A DNA stretch of 64,000 bases from Campylorhamphus procurvoides (lineage: Eukaryota; Chordata; Aves; Passeriformes; Dendrocolaptidae), in assembly GCA_013396655.1 (NCBI GenBank), contig WBMV01005158.1, positions 311 to 64,310 of the forward strand, given 5' to 3'. Position numbers and translations under genes: made by a program. The notes under the pieces are model-generated. The model did no database searches and was not told where the DNA came from. It worked only from the letters and a program-made list of their open reading frames with translations. The stretch's first letter is position 1; the number at the start of each line of letters is the position of its first letter. Shown one piece after another: positions 1 through 14,800 of this stretch.

Positions 1-200
1 AAAGGCGGTGAGGGGTGAGAGAGAGCCTTCCTGCAGCGGGCTGCCCGCCCTCCCGCCGCGGGGCCCTCAGGAGCCGACGTGGCGCCCGCGGGCCCGCCCT
101 GAGGGCACAGTGTGAGCACCTGAGGGGAAAAGGACGTGCGGTTGGAATCCCTGTGCCCCAGAGGCCTCGCTCTGGGCCTCTTGGTTTCGGAGCTGTAATA
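1..200. promoter_or_regulatory. CpG-rich left edge, possible neighbour promoter
   Basis: The first 200 bases are rich in CG dinucleotides and GC, then fall to ordinary composition. In mammals PNPT1 precedes EFEMP1 on the same strand, so this could be the edge of its promoter island. No PNPT1 coding sequence is visible on the minus strand here, so the assignment is synteny-based inference only. Confidence 0.3.
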
Positions 201-1833
201 TACCCATGGAAAAAGGAAAAAAAAGGCCCCAAAGCCCAACACATCAACACCCGCCCAAAACTCCCCAGGCCCCAACCACACACATACACAAAACCTCGCT
301 TCAAAAACAACCAACCAACCCCTGAAAAGCAAGCAAAAAGACCCCGCTCCATATTTCAGCATAAAGAACGGTGATAATCCCCCCTATCCCACAGTGACTA
401 ATGCTATGGTTGCCCCGCAGGTCCCACAGCCCGGCTCAGGCAGCGCAGCAGCAGATCCAGACACCAACCGAGGCCGTGTCCCTCTCTGCAGCCGCAGGGA
501 CCCTCCTCCTCAGTAAGGCAAGGACAGGCATCCTCAGCACCTTTTTAATCCAGAACGCCAAAGTGTTTTGCTGGGTGCAAGAGGAGATTCAGGCAGTGGG
601 CATTGCTCACCACAAACCTGTGCCCTTACGTGCTCAGAGGGCACCAGGGTGTCACTCGGGGTGGTGGTGTAGCTCTTTCATTAATTACTCAGTGGAATGC
701 AAAATAGATCAGTAATTAGCATTATCTACATGGAGGTCTGATCACATCAACAGTGAGGTACCTCCATGTGGGATTGACTGAGTATCAATTGTCACACATC
801 TCTTTAAACTCATCTGCCATCTGGAGTTAATGATTTAAATTTGGCAATATTTAATAAAAAAACTTAATTACTTGCTACTCTTTTATTTCTAATGCTATTT
901 TGATATTGCTTATTATTTTACTAATCTTTTCTGTTTACTTAACTCGATTTTTCTGTTAAAGCTGCATGGCTGACAGAACAACCCAAGCAGTAATTTTTCT
1001 TCTGTGCCAACATGTTTCTTATCTTTGTGGCAAGACACAAAAGAGATAAAACTATCAGAAATTTGGGATTTGGCCTGGGCATAAGGGCCATGAACTTGAT
1101 CCAGATTCTGAATTCACTGGTACAGTTTTATTGGGTACAAAAACATATTAGGTGGCAAAGCAAGAACGTTCCCAGTGCTTTCCTAAATTCACATTCACTT
1201 CACTGCTGACAAGAAGATGATTGTTTGGAAAGTTTATATGTCATTATTAATCGTTAAAAATACTGTTCATGGCAAATAACTGTTCAGAGGTCTGTGCTGG
1301 CACTTTGTCTCAGTAATTTGTATGTAAAAGAAAAGGTGACTTTCTGTCCTCCCAACTTCTGCCATCAGCAGTTCTACACAGCCAGAACTTGTATTCTGAC
1401 CTTGCAATTCTATAGCTGAGGTTATATCTGGTTATTAAAAATAAATTCCAGAAAAACAAAGTATTATTCAGATATATTAAATATAATTATTAACGTTGAT
1501 GTTTTTTATTCCCTTTGAACATACATAAGAAGGGTTAAGCTGTTTACAAGCAACGGTAAGCACTGAAAGTAGACCTTCTGACCTAAAATTATTAGCTTTT
1601 TCAACATTCACCAAACTGAGAAATTAATGCTTCACCACTGTCATGGACTAACAAGTTAAGGCCACACCACTGTAACAGGAAAAGGATACCAGAACTTTGA
1701 TTTCATTTGAGATCCTAGGCAGCAAATTAAACTAATGCTTAACCTCAAAAAAGAGAAAAATTTTGATTGTTTCAGTAAGAAATAGTTGCATTTTAATTCC
1801 CTCTTCCTTAAATTTTTCCCTGGTATTTTCCAA

Positions 1834-1846
1834 CCCCCCCCCCCCC
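1834..1846. repeat. Poly-C run
   Basis: Thirteen consecutive C in AT-rich intergenic DNA. Its length is uncertain in most sequencing methods. Confidence 0.8.
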
Positions 1847-2726
1847 AGATCCATATTCAATTTAATGATGGATATTTATCCCATTTCCTGTCCTGCTCCA
1901 AAGGGCACCTACAGCACAGGTTCCATTTCCACTAAGTGTGGCTTTGTACTTACCTGGCCAAGTTTTTCCATTTGGAAGCACAAGGAATTAGCTGGAAATT
2001 CAAACAGCAACCCCAAAGCAAACCACAAAGAAGTCAAGCCTAGTGGAGATACCTGCAGCAATTTAGCATAAAAATCTTGAGCCTGACAAGGGTTGTTAAA
2101 GTCAATCCTTAGTATGTCTTTCTTTTTTTTAAATGAGATTTCAGAGTAGATTTATTTACTGTATTTGATAATTTAACCTCCACAATAATGTACCGATGCA
2201 GATTTCTGCTCAGAAAGCCCTGCTATAACCACTTCAAAGTCTCCCAAGGCACACAAAGCCTGTGAGTTTCTCCTGGGCCAGGGTGCATCTGCAGTTTTTC
2301 ACCCAGTTCTGTCCATCGTCATCCACTCCCCATCCTGCAGCTCAATAAATGTCTCCTTTAGAGTGGGACAGACACTCGTGAAAATAAAAAGTGTGTCTAT
2401 CTCAAGGAATGGTTACCACAGAACCAACTGCCATGACTAGAGACAGTGACCATTTTGCAAAGACTCTCCCACTGGATGGCTTCTTATGGCTCTGTTTCCT
2501 CCAGGGCTTAAATGTATATGCTGCTTTACATACAACATTAAATTGAGCTCCTTACGTAGCTTTAGCATGAAGTTATACACACTTGTTACTGTATTTGTTC
2601 TATTTTTTAAAGGGGAACCCATTACACTCTATAAAAGCAGCTCAAGATAGCACTTACTTTCAAGTAAAAGAAACCCCCCACAGTTTGATAGAGATTTATT
2701 TTCACCCTTTTTTCCTGTAATTGCAG

Positions 2727-2812
2727 ATAAGGAGAATGCTGATAAGAAATGGTACCTGTGGCTGTTCCAGCAGAGCTTCCCAGCAACATTCCAGCTGTAC
2801 CACCGTGCCCAG
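2727..2812 (+). other. Exon-like segment of unknown gene or non-coding RNA
   Basis: A pyrimidine-rich tract ending TTGCAG precedes 86 bp that end CAG followed by gtagga. In the phase that leaves a complete last codon it reads KENADKKWYLWLFQQSFPAT then FQLYHRAQ. That is open, but matches no protein I recognise. A second frame is also open. No neighbouring exon was found to join it to. It could be chance, a lncRNA exon, or an exon of a transcript starting in the left-edge CpG region. Confidence 0.25.
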
Positions 2813-5800
2813 GTAGGACATCTCAGTCTTCAGTACAAACTGGGAAGAACAATTATGGCATCATTAAATAGCCCTGGGTTGCCACTCCTGAACAAGTACC
2901 TCTTTTTGAACTGCTAAACTTGTTTTAGTCGGGTACATACCTCTCATCCTAGCTTTCTAAAGAAGCCTTAGGAGCATACAGTAAAATAGAATTATTTTAA
3001 ACTAACTTTTCTATTTTGCTTGGGGTTCTCCACTTGGTCTTGTCATGTTTAGCCCTACTTTAATTTAATTCCCTGCCACATCTCTTGTTAATGCTTTCAG
3101 ATGCTACTGCATTTCCCTAGCTGTAATAACCTGAGCATGTCTCACTGTTCTTTAGGAAACCCATTTGGATGAACTTAGTAATTAAAATGGCTGTGGCAGG
3201 TGGGTGTAATGTTTGATTGGAAGGAGGGATTTTACAGGAAAGATCAGAAGATGGGCTAATTGCATTAACCAAAGTGCACAGCTGGTCCTACCTGACTCCT
3301 GGATCTTGTTGGGGCACCTGTGTCCCATCCTATTTTAGGGCAGCACCAGCCCTGTTTCCTTCCTCTGCTGTTTTCCTGTGGGCTCTGTGCTGCCCCAGTT
3401 CCTGATCCCCCAGCTCTCTGTGTGCCTCAGGCATGGAAGAGGGGCTCCAGCAGCAGAGGTAGGTGACTGAACTCCAGCCCCTGCTCATCATCCCAAGCCT
3501 TGCTGGCCTGCTGGGTAAGTTGGCGATGTCCAATTCCATTTCTCTTACATGAGTGCTGAACCCATGATAAAGACTTACAGATGCAACTTCCCCTTTCCCA
3601 AACTGGTGCTGTGGTTTCTGAAGTGAGTGGGTTGTAATTTTTATTTTAATTTCGCACCTTATAATGGGAAAATAAGGCAGAGACTTGAACAGTTGTTAAA
3701 GGAGACTTTTTATTTTCTGGAAGAGGTATTTTGATATGGTAGTAATTAAAGTGTGTGTATACATAGCCTGTGTATCATGTTAATAGGTTTTTTTCCTTTG
3801 AGGAGTAAGCTTCTAAGCCATTTGAGTTATGGTTTTTATTGCTGTGAAATCTGAAATTAGTGAAGGACTGCAGGAAAATAGTTGGTTTTTTTCAGTTAGG
3901 ATAGAAAACAACTGAAGTAGAACAATAAAGAAAATCCTTTGGTTTGTAATTCTTCTTTCCAGAAGTGTTAATGTCCTTATTGCATTAGAGGTGTAATGGT
4001 TTCTAGGAGCTGTGGATTTGGGTTTTTTGGGCTTTCAAACCACTTAGTTCACTTAATCTGATGCCTGAAGACTGAGTTCTTCTGCAGTTTAGTCTGGTTT
4101 CCTCTGAAATCACTATTTACATATGCTGCAAGATTGTATTAATGGTTTTCTGCTTAAAGGAGGATTATTCCCTGCAACAAACTCTGCCCTCTTAAGGGAG
4201 TTATCTCCATATTTTATACCACTTTTTATTGAGCTGCTTTCTCTTTCACTGACTGCCCAGGAAACAGGAATATTTCAGGTCAGTGGGGCAGGTGATGATG
4301 CCACGTGGAGGTTCTGTTTGTATATGCATTTACTTGCTGGATACACAGGCCTCTTTGTTGTAGCATTTGAGAGTCTCCAAATATTTCTTTTAAGTATTTG
4401 TGTGGTGCCTTTTAAGTAAAGGTGCTCTTTTGAAGTGGTAAATATGCTTTGGCAGTGGGTGTTGAGCTGGGGTTGAGGAGTGTGGGGGGGGGGAGTTCAT
4501 GGGGTTGGACAGAGGGAAGAAATTAGTAGGTGGACCCAAAACACTTGTTGGTCATTTCTTGTCATAAATGAGGGCATTTGGGTTGGAATATCCTGAAGTG
4601 AGGGGAGATTTATAACTGTGGTAACTTGTAAAAGCTGGGCAAGTACCCTGAGGTGTAAATGAACACGTGAGAGTAGCTCTCCTTAGCTGAGGCAGCAGCT
4701 GGTGAGGCTGGAGAAACATTATTGAGGGAAAAAACGTTTATTAGAGCAAAGTCTGCAGGCAGGAATGAAGAGCCTCTACCACAGCAGGGCAGCTGTGGCC
4801 CTGGGGATTTCAGGCCACTTAGATTTGGAAGTCCCCTTCTTCTGTTATCCCAAACAGAGGGGCTGAGGGAATGCCTTGCAGAGCCCAGTAAAAGGTTAGA
4901 AAAGTCACTTTTTCTGAAAACAAAGTGTTTTTCATTAAAATGTATCACTTAATCATATGAGCTTTGCTGGGCAACTGGAGTGAGCCTTAGTTTTGTTTTT
5001 TTAACACATTCACTGAATACAAATGTGTCCCTGAGAGTAGAGTGGAGCATCTTAGTTATTCTAGGGATCATCCCTTGTGCAGGAGTCTCTTTGGAAAACC
5101 CTTCCGAAGGGGGCTCCTCACTGTGCCCTGGCCTTTCTAGGTACAGAAATTGAGAACGCCCTGCCCACGGTTGCAGGGAGCTCCCTGGACAGAGTAAAAC
5201 CCTAAAACGAGCGATTTCGTGTGTTTGATTTAATCTCCTGCCATAGGAGGGCACTGCTCTGCCGAGCAAGGGAGGTGCTGCTGCTGCCGCAGCCCGAGCC
5301 GTGCGGTGCCTGCAGAGTGCAGCTCCTGCCCGCACAATTTCTCCTTGGCTAGCCTGGAAACCCCTAAAAATAGCCCCAATATTTATGGGATAATAAAGGC
5401 AACAGCGTGTTTTTCGTTACGTGTTATTTCATGCCTCTCTGAGGCAAATCCCTGACTTTACTCTTTGGTGTGGTCAAATGAAACAGGATGAGTGAGTGGC
5501 ACAGAAAGTATTTCCTTTGAAGTGAAGAGAAAAATCAACAGAAATGGTAAATTTTGCCCAAGTTACCATTTCTCTTGTAAATTCTGTAGGATTTATAAGA
5601 CACAGTGCTTTTCCCTTTGTTTGCAGTGGGAGTAAAGGGGGCTGAAGAGACTCTTAAGTTTCTGGTTTAAAAGGGAGGACCTAAAGGTGTGATTTTTTTA
5701 AGCCTTTTCAGGCATTTTTGTGGACTCTGAGCATTCAGTGTTGTATTCTTAACAAGAGTTGAACAAAACTAAATTCAAAAGCACCCTCTGTGTGGGATAA

Positions 5801-8800
5801 CTTGGATACCTGTTCCCAAAACTGAGTTAGCACCACTTCTAACACTACAAGTGACTTTGACCTGTGTTCTCAGTCAGTGTAAAAAGAAGTGTAAGTGAAC
5901 ATCGTGTTAATTTGAAAAAGCATTTTGGAGTAAGAAGCCAGGCAGTGATTTCAAGAGCCTCTCTAAGAAAGAGCAAAGCCCTGGAAGCCTCCAGGTTGCT
6001 GTTGGGGCTGTGCAGAAAGGTCCAGGTAGTGAAGAAAAGCAGGAGGATGTAATGTAACAATCAGAAAAAAGATGGGAGGTGTTTGCCTGCCTAAGCTTGT
6101 CAATAATGAGAGCACCTTAGCCATAGAAACCTGTTCATTTTTGCTGTCTAGGAAACACAAAATCTTTGAAGCTTTGTTGGAAGTTGGATGTTGGCAAAGC
6201 CTGGACTTGCCTCAGTGCTGAGTGTGGTGGACAGCACTCTTGAAATAAAGCAGCAGCCACAGGCCGGAGCTGTTCCCACTCTCTCTGCTCTGGCATGATG
6301 CTGTGCATTTTTCTCTCGAATTTTGCAGCAAAACTATAAATAGGAGTTGGGAACTGTGTGGATGTGGTGATTGATAGGGGGTTTGTTTGCTGTTCTCACC
6401 CACTCACTCTCCTTATAGAGGAGGGCTAAGCTTAAATTAAGAGCTAATGATGGAGCTATTTGTCATCCCGTGCCATGTCCTTGATCCATTTCCAGTGTTG
6501 GCTCCATCCTCTTGACAAATGTCACTGATTGCAGCAGGACTGGGTCAAGCCCTTTGTATGGATCTTCCAAATTTTGCCATGAACACAAATACAAGAGGCT
6601 CAGAATAAGCCTGTTTCTTCAGAATGACTCCTTGGAATACCTAAATGTTTGCATTAATTTATCTTTGCCTATGAGAAAATCTGTGTTATTTTTTGGGCTA
6701 TGTAGTAAGAGCTACAACTTAATATAAGGTCTCCTGATCAGAGGAGATACCACATATAAAGTGAAGGATGAGAACAGCAATAAAAAGTTTCTAAGGCTGG
6801 TAAAAGTATGATTTATAGGCAGGACTGAGTTATAAATCCCATCAGCACTTACTGTAGTTATATTTGTTGCTGCATTGTTGAAAGAAAGGTTAGTGAAGAA
6901 TTAAGTATGTGGTGTTTAATTTATATGGTTACTCACACAAGTTGCGACTGGCTTGGGAAGTGCCAGTGTTAGTAAAAGTAGGAGAATAGTGATATATATT
7001 TATATTTGTAAGGGTATCTACCATTTAAAACTAAGTATAGTCAACCTTGTTTTGGGGTCTGAAGTGTGTAGAACATGTAAAATTTTTAATAGGCTCATAA
7101 CAGCTGCTCCTGGTGGCAGGAATTTGTTCCACATTTCAGCTTTACCCTTTGATTTATTTTATTGTACCATAACTTGATACAGTGTGTGTGGCCTGGATCT
7201 TTATTCAGGCATTGTCCTAAGAGCACCCCAAGCCCCCAGATTTAACCTTTATAAGTTGTTTGCAAGTCTGTGTGTGGTGGGTGTAAAGAGCATGTGAAGG
7301 AAAGGCAGGGGTTTCTCTGTGGTACACCTTGATTTTTAACTCTCTTGCTGGACTGATTTTGATATAAAACTCCCAGTATATTATTCCCAAGACAGATGAT
7401 CTTCTATCCTTTTGCCTTTGCCTTCAGAGATTTTTATCCCAGTTCTGGAAAAAACCCACCCTAATATTAAATAGTTTTTTAAATAGTTACTGCAGTTTTC
7501 AAGATACTAAAATGATTGTGTGCCCAGGCAAGTATAAACACCAAGTCAGGGCAAGCAATATGCAGTGTGTTGTGTTATCTACAGGCTCTTGTTTGCTGAA
7601 TCTTCTACCAGTGAGTTTTTCCCTTTAGGATTATACCTATTTTTCCAATTTCAAGCAATTGTTGAGTAGTTTCTTCTTCTGAAATCCTCAAGCAAATGCA
7701 ATTCTGCCCCTGCCATGACTGACAAATGAAGTCTGACCAGGAAAGCTCTTATTTATTCTCTTTCTGAACCTGCTTTGGTGTAATGTTTTACTTTTGAGAG
7801 CAGTGGCACGTGCTCAGCTGATCTGGCACAGCAAGTTCTACCTGTAACAGGGGTACAGTGCAAGGTGCTGATGGGCACCAACAAATTCACAACTCTGAGC
7901 AACCTGTGCAGAAAAACAATGCCTAGAAAATGCCTTCTCCCTCTGCTCTGGGCTCAGAAAAGGAGTTTGACTTGCCGTGCCACAGAATTTTGAGGCTGGG
8001 GCTCGTTGTTTTGACCCTAGGAAGAGTTGGAAGCCTCTGAGGTTGTGAGTCTCTGGCCCTGAGTGGCTGAGCTGGAATAAAAGCCGATTTCTTGGCTGGC
8101 CCTGCAAGGTTTGGGGATTGTTGGCCTCTGCATTGGGATCCCTGGCCAAGCCTGGCCCTGCACACCAGTGGCTCCTGTGCCTTGCTTACATGCAAGAGAA
8201 AATGTGCTTTTGAGGATTGCAGGAAAATCCTGCTCAGGGTGCTTTTGGGGGCTAAATGATACTGGGGAGGAAAGTGTCTGTTGTGATTTTTATTTCTGTG
8301 TGATGACCTTTACCATTTAACTCAGTTATCACAATTACATTTTCTTTTTTTTCCCCTGCTTTTATTGGTTATTTCAAGTTGATTTACTTTAGCTTCTGAA
8401 TATGGAGGTTTAATGTTCCTGGTTTTGTCAACCTCTAAAGAAAACTTAAGCTCAAAAGACTTTATTTCTGAGAGCTTCACAAATAAATCAGAGGAGCAGC
8501 ACTTTGTATTTCATCATGAGGAGACTGGAATTGTTAGTGAGTAAACTGATGAGTTGTGTAATCATAGCACAGGTTGACAGGCAAAGCTTTTCCGTGGTCT
8601 TGCTGATAACTCTGGTCCACAACTGTTTCATCTGGATGGCTCAGCCAGTGCCTTTGGAGGTGCTTCTGCAGAATGTCCTGGTGTTTTGTGAGCTGAATCA
8701 TGATAACCATGGTTACTGTACACACAAGTGTCCCTTTAGGTCTGTCCATCTTGGTGGTGTGTGCAGAAATTGGATTTCATGCAGAAAAAGTAATCTTCAT

Positions 8801-11800
8801 GAAGTGCAGTTACTGTTCTAACCAGGTCTAATTGTATTTATAATTTGAGCCTAACCAGTTGTGTGTTAGCAACTGTTTTCCTCCCAGCAGTAACCAGCAA
8901 CAACCACAGGCATTGAGCTTTGTTTGATCCAATTTTGGGGAAAATTGTTTAGCAATTACTGCTAATCACTGGCTGATACTTGCACAGCATCCAAGTTCAA
9001 CTGTACATTTGCCTTTCACAGGGCAGACTTGCAAACATGATCTGGCACCCAAACAGGCCTGTGCTAGACTGAAATTATTCATGTGTAGTTGGATAAGTAA
9101 ACAAATAAGGAATTTGGAGACTTTTGAGATTGAATATTTTTAATTGGGTATCTGTCTTTTTTTTAACTTGGAGCCACTCAGGATGGTCTTGGAACCAAGC
9201 TTTTAGGCTTAAAAGTTCTGTTATTTGTTTCTAGAGTTGGTACTTGTCATAAATTAATGGATTTAATCAACTCAGAACTGTCTTAAAAGGGGAAAAATTC
9301 TTCTCCAGGAAGATGGGCATACCCAAGAAAACAGGTCCTGTATACTTTGCTGTCAACTTGAGCTGTATGGCACTGATTGCTCAGTTCTGCTCTTCAGTAA
9401 AGCATTATCTCCTTGAATTATCCCTGTTTCCGAGGCCCAGAGAAGGTGTGTGAGCACTCCAAGGGGACCAAGTGCCTCTGTGAAGGGGTGACGTGAGGTG
9501 AGAGGGGAGGCAGCAGCGCAGGGGCTGTGCCGGCTCCTGAGCTGCAGAGCAGAGAAAATGCTCCCCATCTCACATGTGGAAGTTGAAATTGCCTGGAGGC
9601 AGCTTAATCTTGGAGGGGAGGAATTGGCATGGTGCACAAACCAAGCAGAAATGGGCCTTGGCAGCGGCGGCAGCTCCGGGACAGGCTGTTCCCAACGCTT
9701 TATCGCTCGTGGGAGCTCACGCTCGCTGCACTGCTGACCTGGGAATGTGCCTCCTGCTTTGGGCTCAGCCTGGTGGCCCCTCATCCTCCATGGCTGCCTG
9801 CTGCTGGGGCAGGGAGGGCTGGCAACTCACCCTGGGCATGGCCAGGAGGGCTGGGAAGGGCAAGAAAAGAGCATAGTGCAAAGAATGCTCCCTCAAATAT
9901 GTGTCATTCTCTGCTTTTGGCTCCCCCACGGCAGGCTGGGCTGGGCAGGTTCCACAGCAGCCCTGTGTCCAAACCCACTTGGGCACTTCGGTGCCTCAGG
10001 ACTTGTTTCTGCTCTGATTGCTTGTGCTGGGATGTTGCAGCAGGGTTAGTGGGGAAGAACTGAAAGGTTTTTGTTGTTCTTCTGGATGGCTTTTGGCACT
10101 GAGGGAACCTGTAGCTCTTGCAAAACGTTCAGCATCCCTGAACTGAAATGCTATCATAACATCAGACCTCACTGGGTTTTGGCTGGAGGCTCGCTTCCGG
10201 AAGTATTAAAATGCTTGTGTTAGACAGGAATGTTACCCTCGACAGAAATTTCCATATAAAACTCTCTACTTGTTGCCTCTCCACATATTCCCCCTCTTTG
10301 TCTCACCCCTATTTCTTTTTATTACTCTTCCTGCTTGGTGAACACCACCCTGGTTGTAGCTGCGTGTCAGCCTTAGACGGAGCTTCTGCAGGGCAATGAG
10401 GCTTTACAAATTAAGAAAGTTAAATTTTTCAGGCTTGGTTTTGTCTCTCTAGGGCTTTTTGCCCTGGTGTCTATAGTCGGTGAAGGAAATGTGTGAGCAG
10501 TGGGATGGAGCTTTGGGTTCGGGCTGACATGGGGGGAACCCCACTGGCTTCTCCCAGTGCCTGGGTGGCCCCTGCTGTGGGTTCTCCCCATGGGATGGGG
10601 CACCCTGTCCCTGCTGGGCTCTCCCAGTGCTGCTGTGCCAGGTGGGATGGCATTTACACCTTGAAAGCCTCCCCAGCCCTGCCCTGGCAGAGGGCTGTGT
10701 GGTTGTTGGCTCCAGCCTCGGCGCTGCAGGGCATGATTTCAACCATGTCTATGGAGACCAATTTTCAACATCAAAACAAACCAGCGTAAGTGGAATTTAT
10801 ATTACCTTTTAAAAAGGCAAGTCAACAGAGCTGAGGGCTCTGCTTCGAGGAAGCCTCCTGGGTTTGTTCAGGGAATTACTACAAATATTTTATGTCCTTT
10901 CTGAGACTCCAGGCAACCTCAGGAAGCATCTGCTGAGGACAGCTGTTGAAATATTCTGGGTTGTATAGCTGATCCAGGGGGATTTTTGGGGCCTGTGGTG
11001 TTGAGAAGGTACCCCCTCCCATCACCAAATATCCTACACTGTCTCATTTTCAGGGCCAGGCTGCTTTTTCTAAATTTCTAGGTAGTATTTTCCCCCCAAG
11101 CAGTGTTTTTGATTTGGGTGATGGTGGTCAAGAGCAATCAATGATCCCAAGTGTCTGGAAGTAGCCTGGTGTAGGGATTTTGCCCTAGGTACAAGTATCA
11201 AATTATGACAAGGTGAATAGTGACTTAAGTGCTTACTTTACGATAGGAGGAGGTTGTGCCAACAAGCTGCCAGCTTAGGGATGTGTTTTAATTACCTGGG
11301 TACCTTCAGGCAGGTGGATTTGAGTGGGTTGGTACTGCCTGGATCCTCCTGTCTTTATATATCAGACACCTGTAACAAGTATGTGTGAATTACCCTTCAG
11401 GAGAGCTGTATTTGCATCTTTGATTGCCATGATGCAATTGTGATGCCTCTCCAGCTTTCCTTCAGTTATGTGGAAAAGGCCTTTGAAGCTTCACAGCAAT
11501 GTCATGTGGCCTCATAACTTATGTCCCCCCAGAAAAATGGAGGTAATAATTTCTGAGCTAAGGAAACATAGTCCTGCAAAATGCCTGCTTGTGGTAGAGC
11601 TGGGCAGCTTTCAGCCTGCTGGATGGAGACTGGAATAGCCAGAACTGGCTTGGCTGTAGAGCAGGCAAGGGAAAAGGATTGTTGGAGAGTCTCACTGTGG
11701 TGTATGAGAATCAACTTCTTGATTGTCCATGAAATCTCAGTGCTTTATGGGAGATATTCACTGTATAATTTAGATCTTCCCTCTCTAGCATTCCATGGCA

Positions 11801-14800
11801 GAGGCAGGAATCTTCTGACCCCGTTAAAGTTTTATATTACTATTTTGATCCTCGTGATTCGGTTTTTAGTACAAAATCACCAGCCTTGCAGGGAGTGCTT
11901 GGCGTGTTCATTCATGTTCTCCACTGCCTACCTGCCCTTGCCAGCTTTTAGAGCTCTCAGGAAACACAACAGCCCTGCTAAAGATTAGGGGTTAATACCT
12001 AGACCTGCCCTGGGTTGCAAAATTATTTTGGAAAGAGAAAGCAGCAAATGCCATCCTCAGTTTTAGTCACTTGAAGGGTCAATTGTGTCTAAGTGCATCC
12101 AGAAATGGCTTTCCTGGAAGCACCATTATCTGCAGTGATCTAGTTCCTGCTGCTTCCCCCCAGGCAATGCCTTTAAACTGGGCAGAGATGAAATGTTTCT
12201 CCCTCGAAGGTGACTTGTTTGGCAAACATTTGCTGCTGGCTGAGTTTGCTTTGATGCTTTCATGGCCACTGCTGAGCTGGGTGTGATACCTGGGCAGCAA
12301 ACCCAGCACTGGCAGTGACCAGTCTGGGAAGCCACGTGTTCAATGGCTCTTGGGAGGCTGTTACTTCTCAGCCTGAGCTGAGCTTTGGCATTCCCAGCAT
12401 TGTGCTGTAAGAAGGGGACAGGACCCCAACTCCACGCTGTGGTCAAGCTGTGGTGCGTTTTCACAACTGTGTAGAGGTTCAGCTTCGTTCCCTGCTCTGT
12501 TCCCAATTATTGCTGATGCTGGATCACCTTTCTGGAGCTGTGGTTTCCTTTTTGAATGGTCTGCCCCAACCTTGATGCTCCTGGGAGGTGCTGGTCAGTT
12601 CAGTTCCCTTTGCTGTTCAAACTAAGCTGGGATAACTTCCCTCCATGTGCATCACTTTACATTTATCCCTGTTGGGTTTATTTAAGTGGGGTTTTTTTTG
12701 CTCAATAATCACAGTGCTGGAAAAGCTTCATTTTCCAAAGGCTGCTCATCTTTACCTGAACTGGATACCATTTGAAAATGTTCTGTTCCCCTTCTTTTAT
12801 CCAGCTCTTACTTTGAGGTGGGTCCTTCAATGTGTTGCAGCTGTGCCAAATTCCTCCTCCAGATACACAATAGAAAGTTCACTTCTTTTTATGTTATTTT
12901 TTTCATGGCATTATCTTTTTTGCCCATTCCCCTGATGTGTGGGCCCCTCCTTGGCCCCATCAGCCTCCTGAGAGTTTGCTCCTGCTGTGACTGGATTTGC
13001 CAGCACAGGCTTTTGCAAGTTGCTCCTTTGGCCTGCCTTGTTTGTTTGCACGTGTGACCTTCCACACCTCAGGAACATTTCCATTTTCCATGTTCCTATA
13101 GAACCTCAGTCTCTCAGAGAATGACTTATTGATTTTAATAATGCCTTTTACCCTGCTGCTTTGGTATGTTGGCTTTCCCTCTGCAGCCCTTCCTCCCAGC
13201 TTCCAAAATCTGTTTGTTTTCCTAGTTTCCATGCCGCCTGCAGGAATTTTGCTCTCTTGACTTCCCACTTGGGTGTTTGTTGTATATATTCTGTATAGGA
13301 AACATTCCTCTATAGTGCACAGAGATACTGCAGAAACACTTGGAGAGCAAGCAGAAAACGTGACCCTCAGGAGGAGGTGGCCACAGGTTCAGAAGTTTCT
13401 GGAGTGGCACTGGCAGGGTTTAGACCTGGAGGTGTCTGTAACATTCCTGACTCTGGTTTCAGAGTTTAACAGCATAAATATGTTGGTTTTTGTCAACCCA
13501 GCTGGCAGGCTGCTCAATTGTAAAGCTTTTTTGTGTGCTTGTTCAGGTGAGGATGGAGCATTGGGAGTTTTTGTAGACCTGCAGAGGGGTATCTTAGGGC
13601 TTGGGGGAGAGAAAAAAGGAATGTTTCATTAAAGCAGTGAAGTGGGGCAGGAGCTGTTGGACTGCTTAGCTGAGAGCAGCACCCCTCAGTGTTAATCCTG
13701 CTTGAATATATATGTACTGTGTGGTTATGTAGAAATTACAGCAGTGTTAGTAAAAATATTAATTATACAGATGTGTTTCTGGGAGGGAGCAGAGATGCAG
13801 AGTGCTGATGTTCCTTCTGGGACTGTTGGGATTCTGGATCAGAAAGGGAAATAATTTCTCTCAAGTGAGAGCAGAAACAGCATGTGATTGGCAGAGTGAC
13901 TGCTTGCTTGCAAACAAAACCTGGAGTTCATCTAATTCTGGTATTTACAGCAGTTTCACACCAGCACTTTTAAGCTCACCTATTTCCAGTGTTTTGGGCT
14001 GAGTGTCTTGGCCACACAGCCCTTCATCCAGTACCAGGCTGAGATCCCAGAGAACAAATCAGGGGACACCTTCAGAACCACCTTGTTATATTGTGGTGAC
14101 ACAATGTTTGCAGCTTTTTCTGCTGAGCAAATACACACAGGCTTTAGAAAGAGTTAACTTTGAGACCACTTACTTAAAAAAAATTACTTGTTCAATGCAC
14201 ATGATTGATATCAATATGAAATGGGACCATATTTTTTCCCATGCAAAAATGACAAAAGCTGTTGTACTGTCCTTCAAATTTGCTTTGGCAAGTACAAACC
14301 ACCCCCATTTTATTAAACAGCTCTCTTTCCTCCTAATATATACAGAACTGTTTGCTGTGTAAACATCTTAACTAGACATCTGCTTTTCCCCAGATATAAA
14401 CCACAGCTAACTTTTTGCCCTGCTCAGTGAGGCTGATTGCTTTTTTCTGCTGGCCAGATGAAATAAAACTGGGTTTTGTACCAGATGCAGCACAGCTCAG
14501 TGTGGAATTCTGCAGGTGTTCCCCCAGCTGGGAAGTGTGGAAACGTGCCATTTTGCTGAGATGATGGGGAGGTTTAGATATGTGAGGGCGTTAAAAATAA
14601 TTCTCCGTGTTAACAGTGGGCTTTGTCCCTGGTGGGCTCCATGTGCTCAACAGCTGACTGGGGCAGCAGCTGTTCTATATTTTAATGGGAGAGTTATAAA
14701 GTTAGAAGCATGGGTGAGCATTCAAAACACAAGCAACTCTCTGCAGCCGTGGAAACGGGATTCAACAATAAACTTGCATTTGTGAGCCTTCCAAACAAAA

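Noticed and set aside
1..400. PNPT1 first exon at the left edge
   Set aside because: Only CpG richness was seen. No PNPT1-like coding sequence was found on the minus strand within the window.
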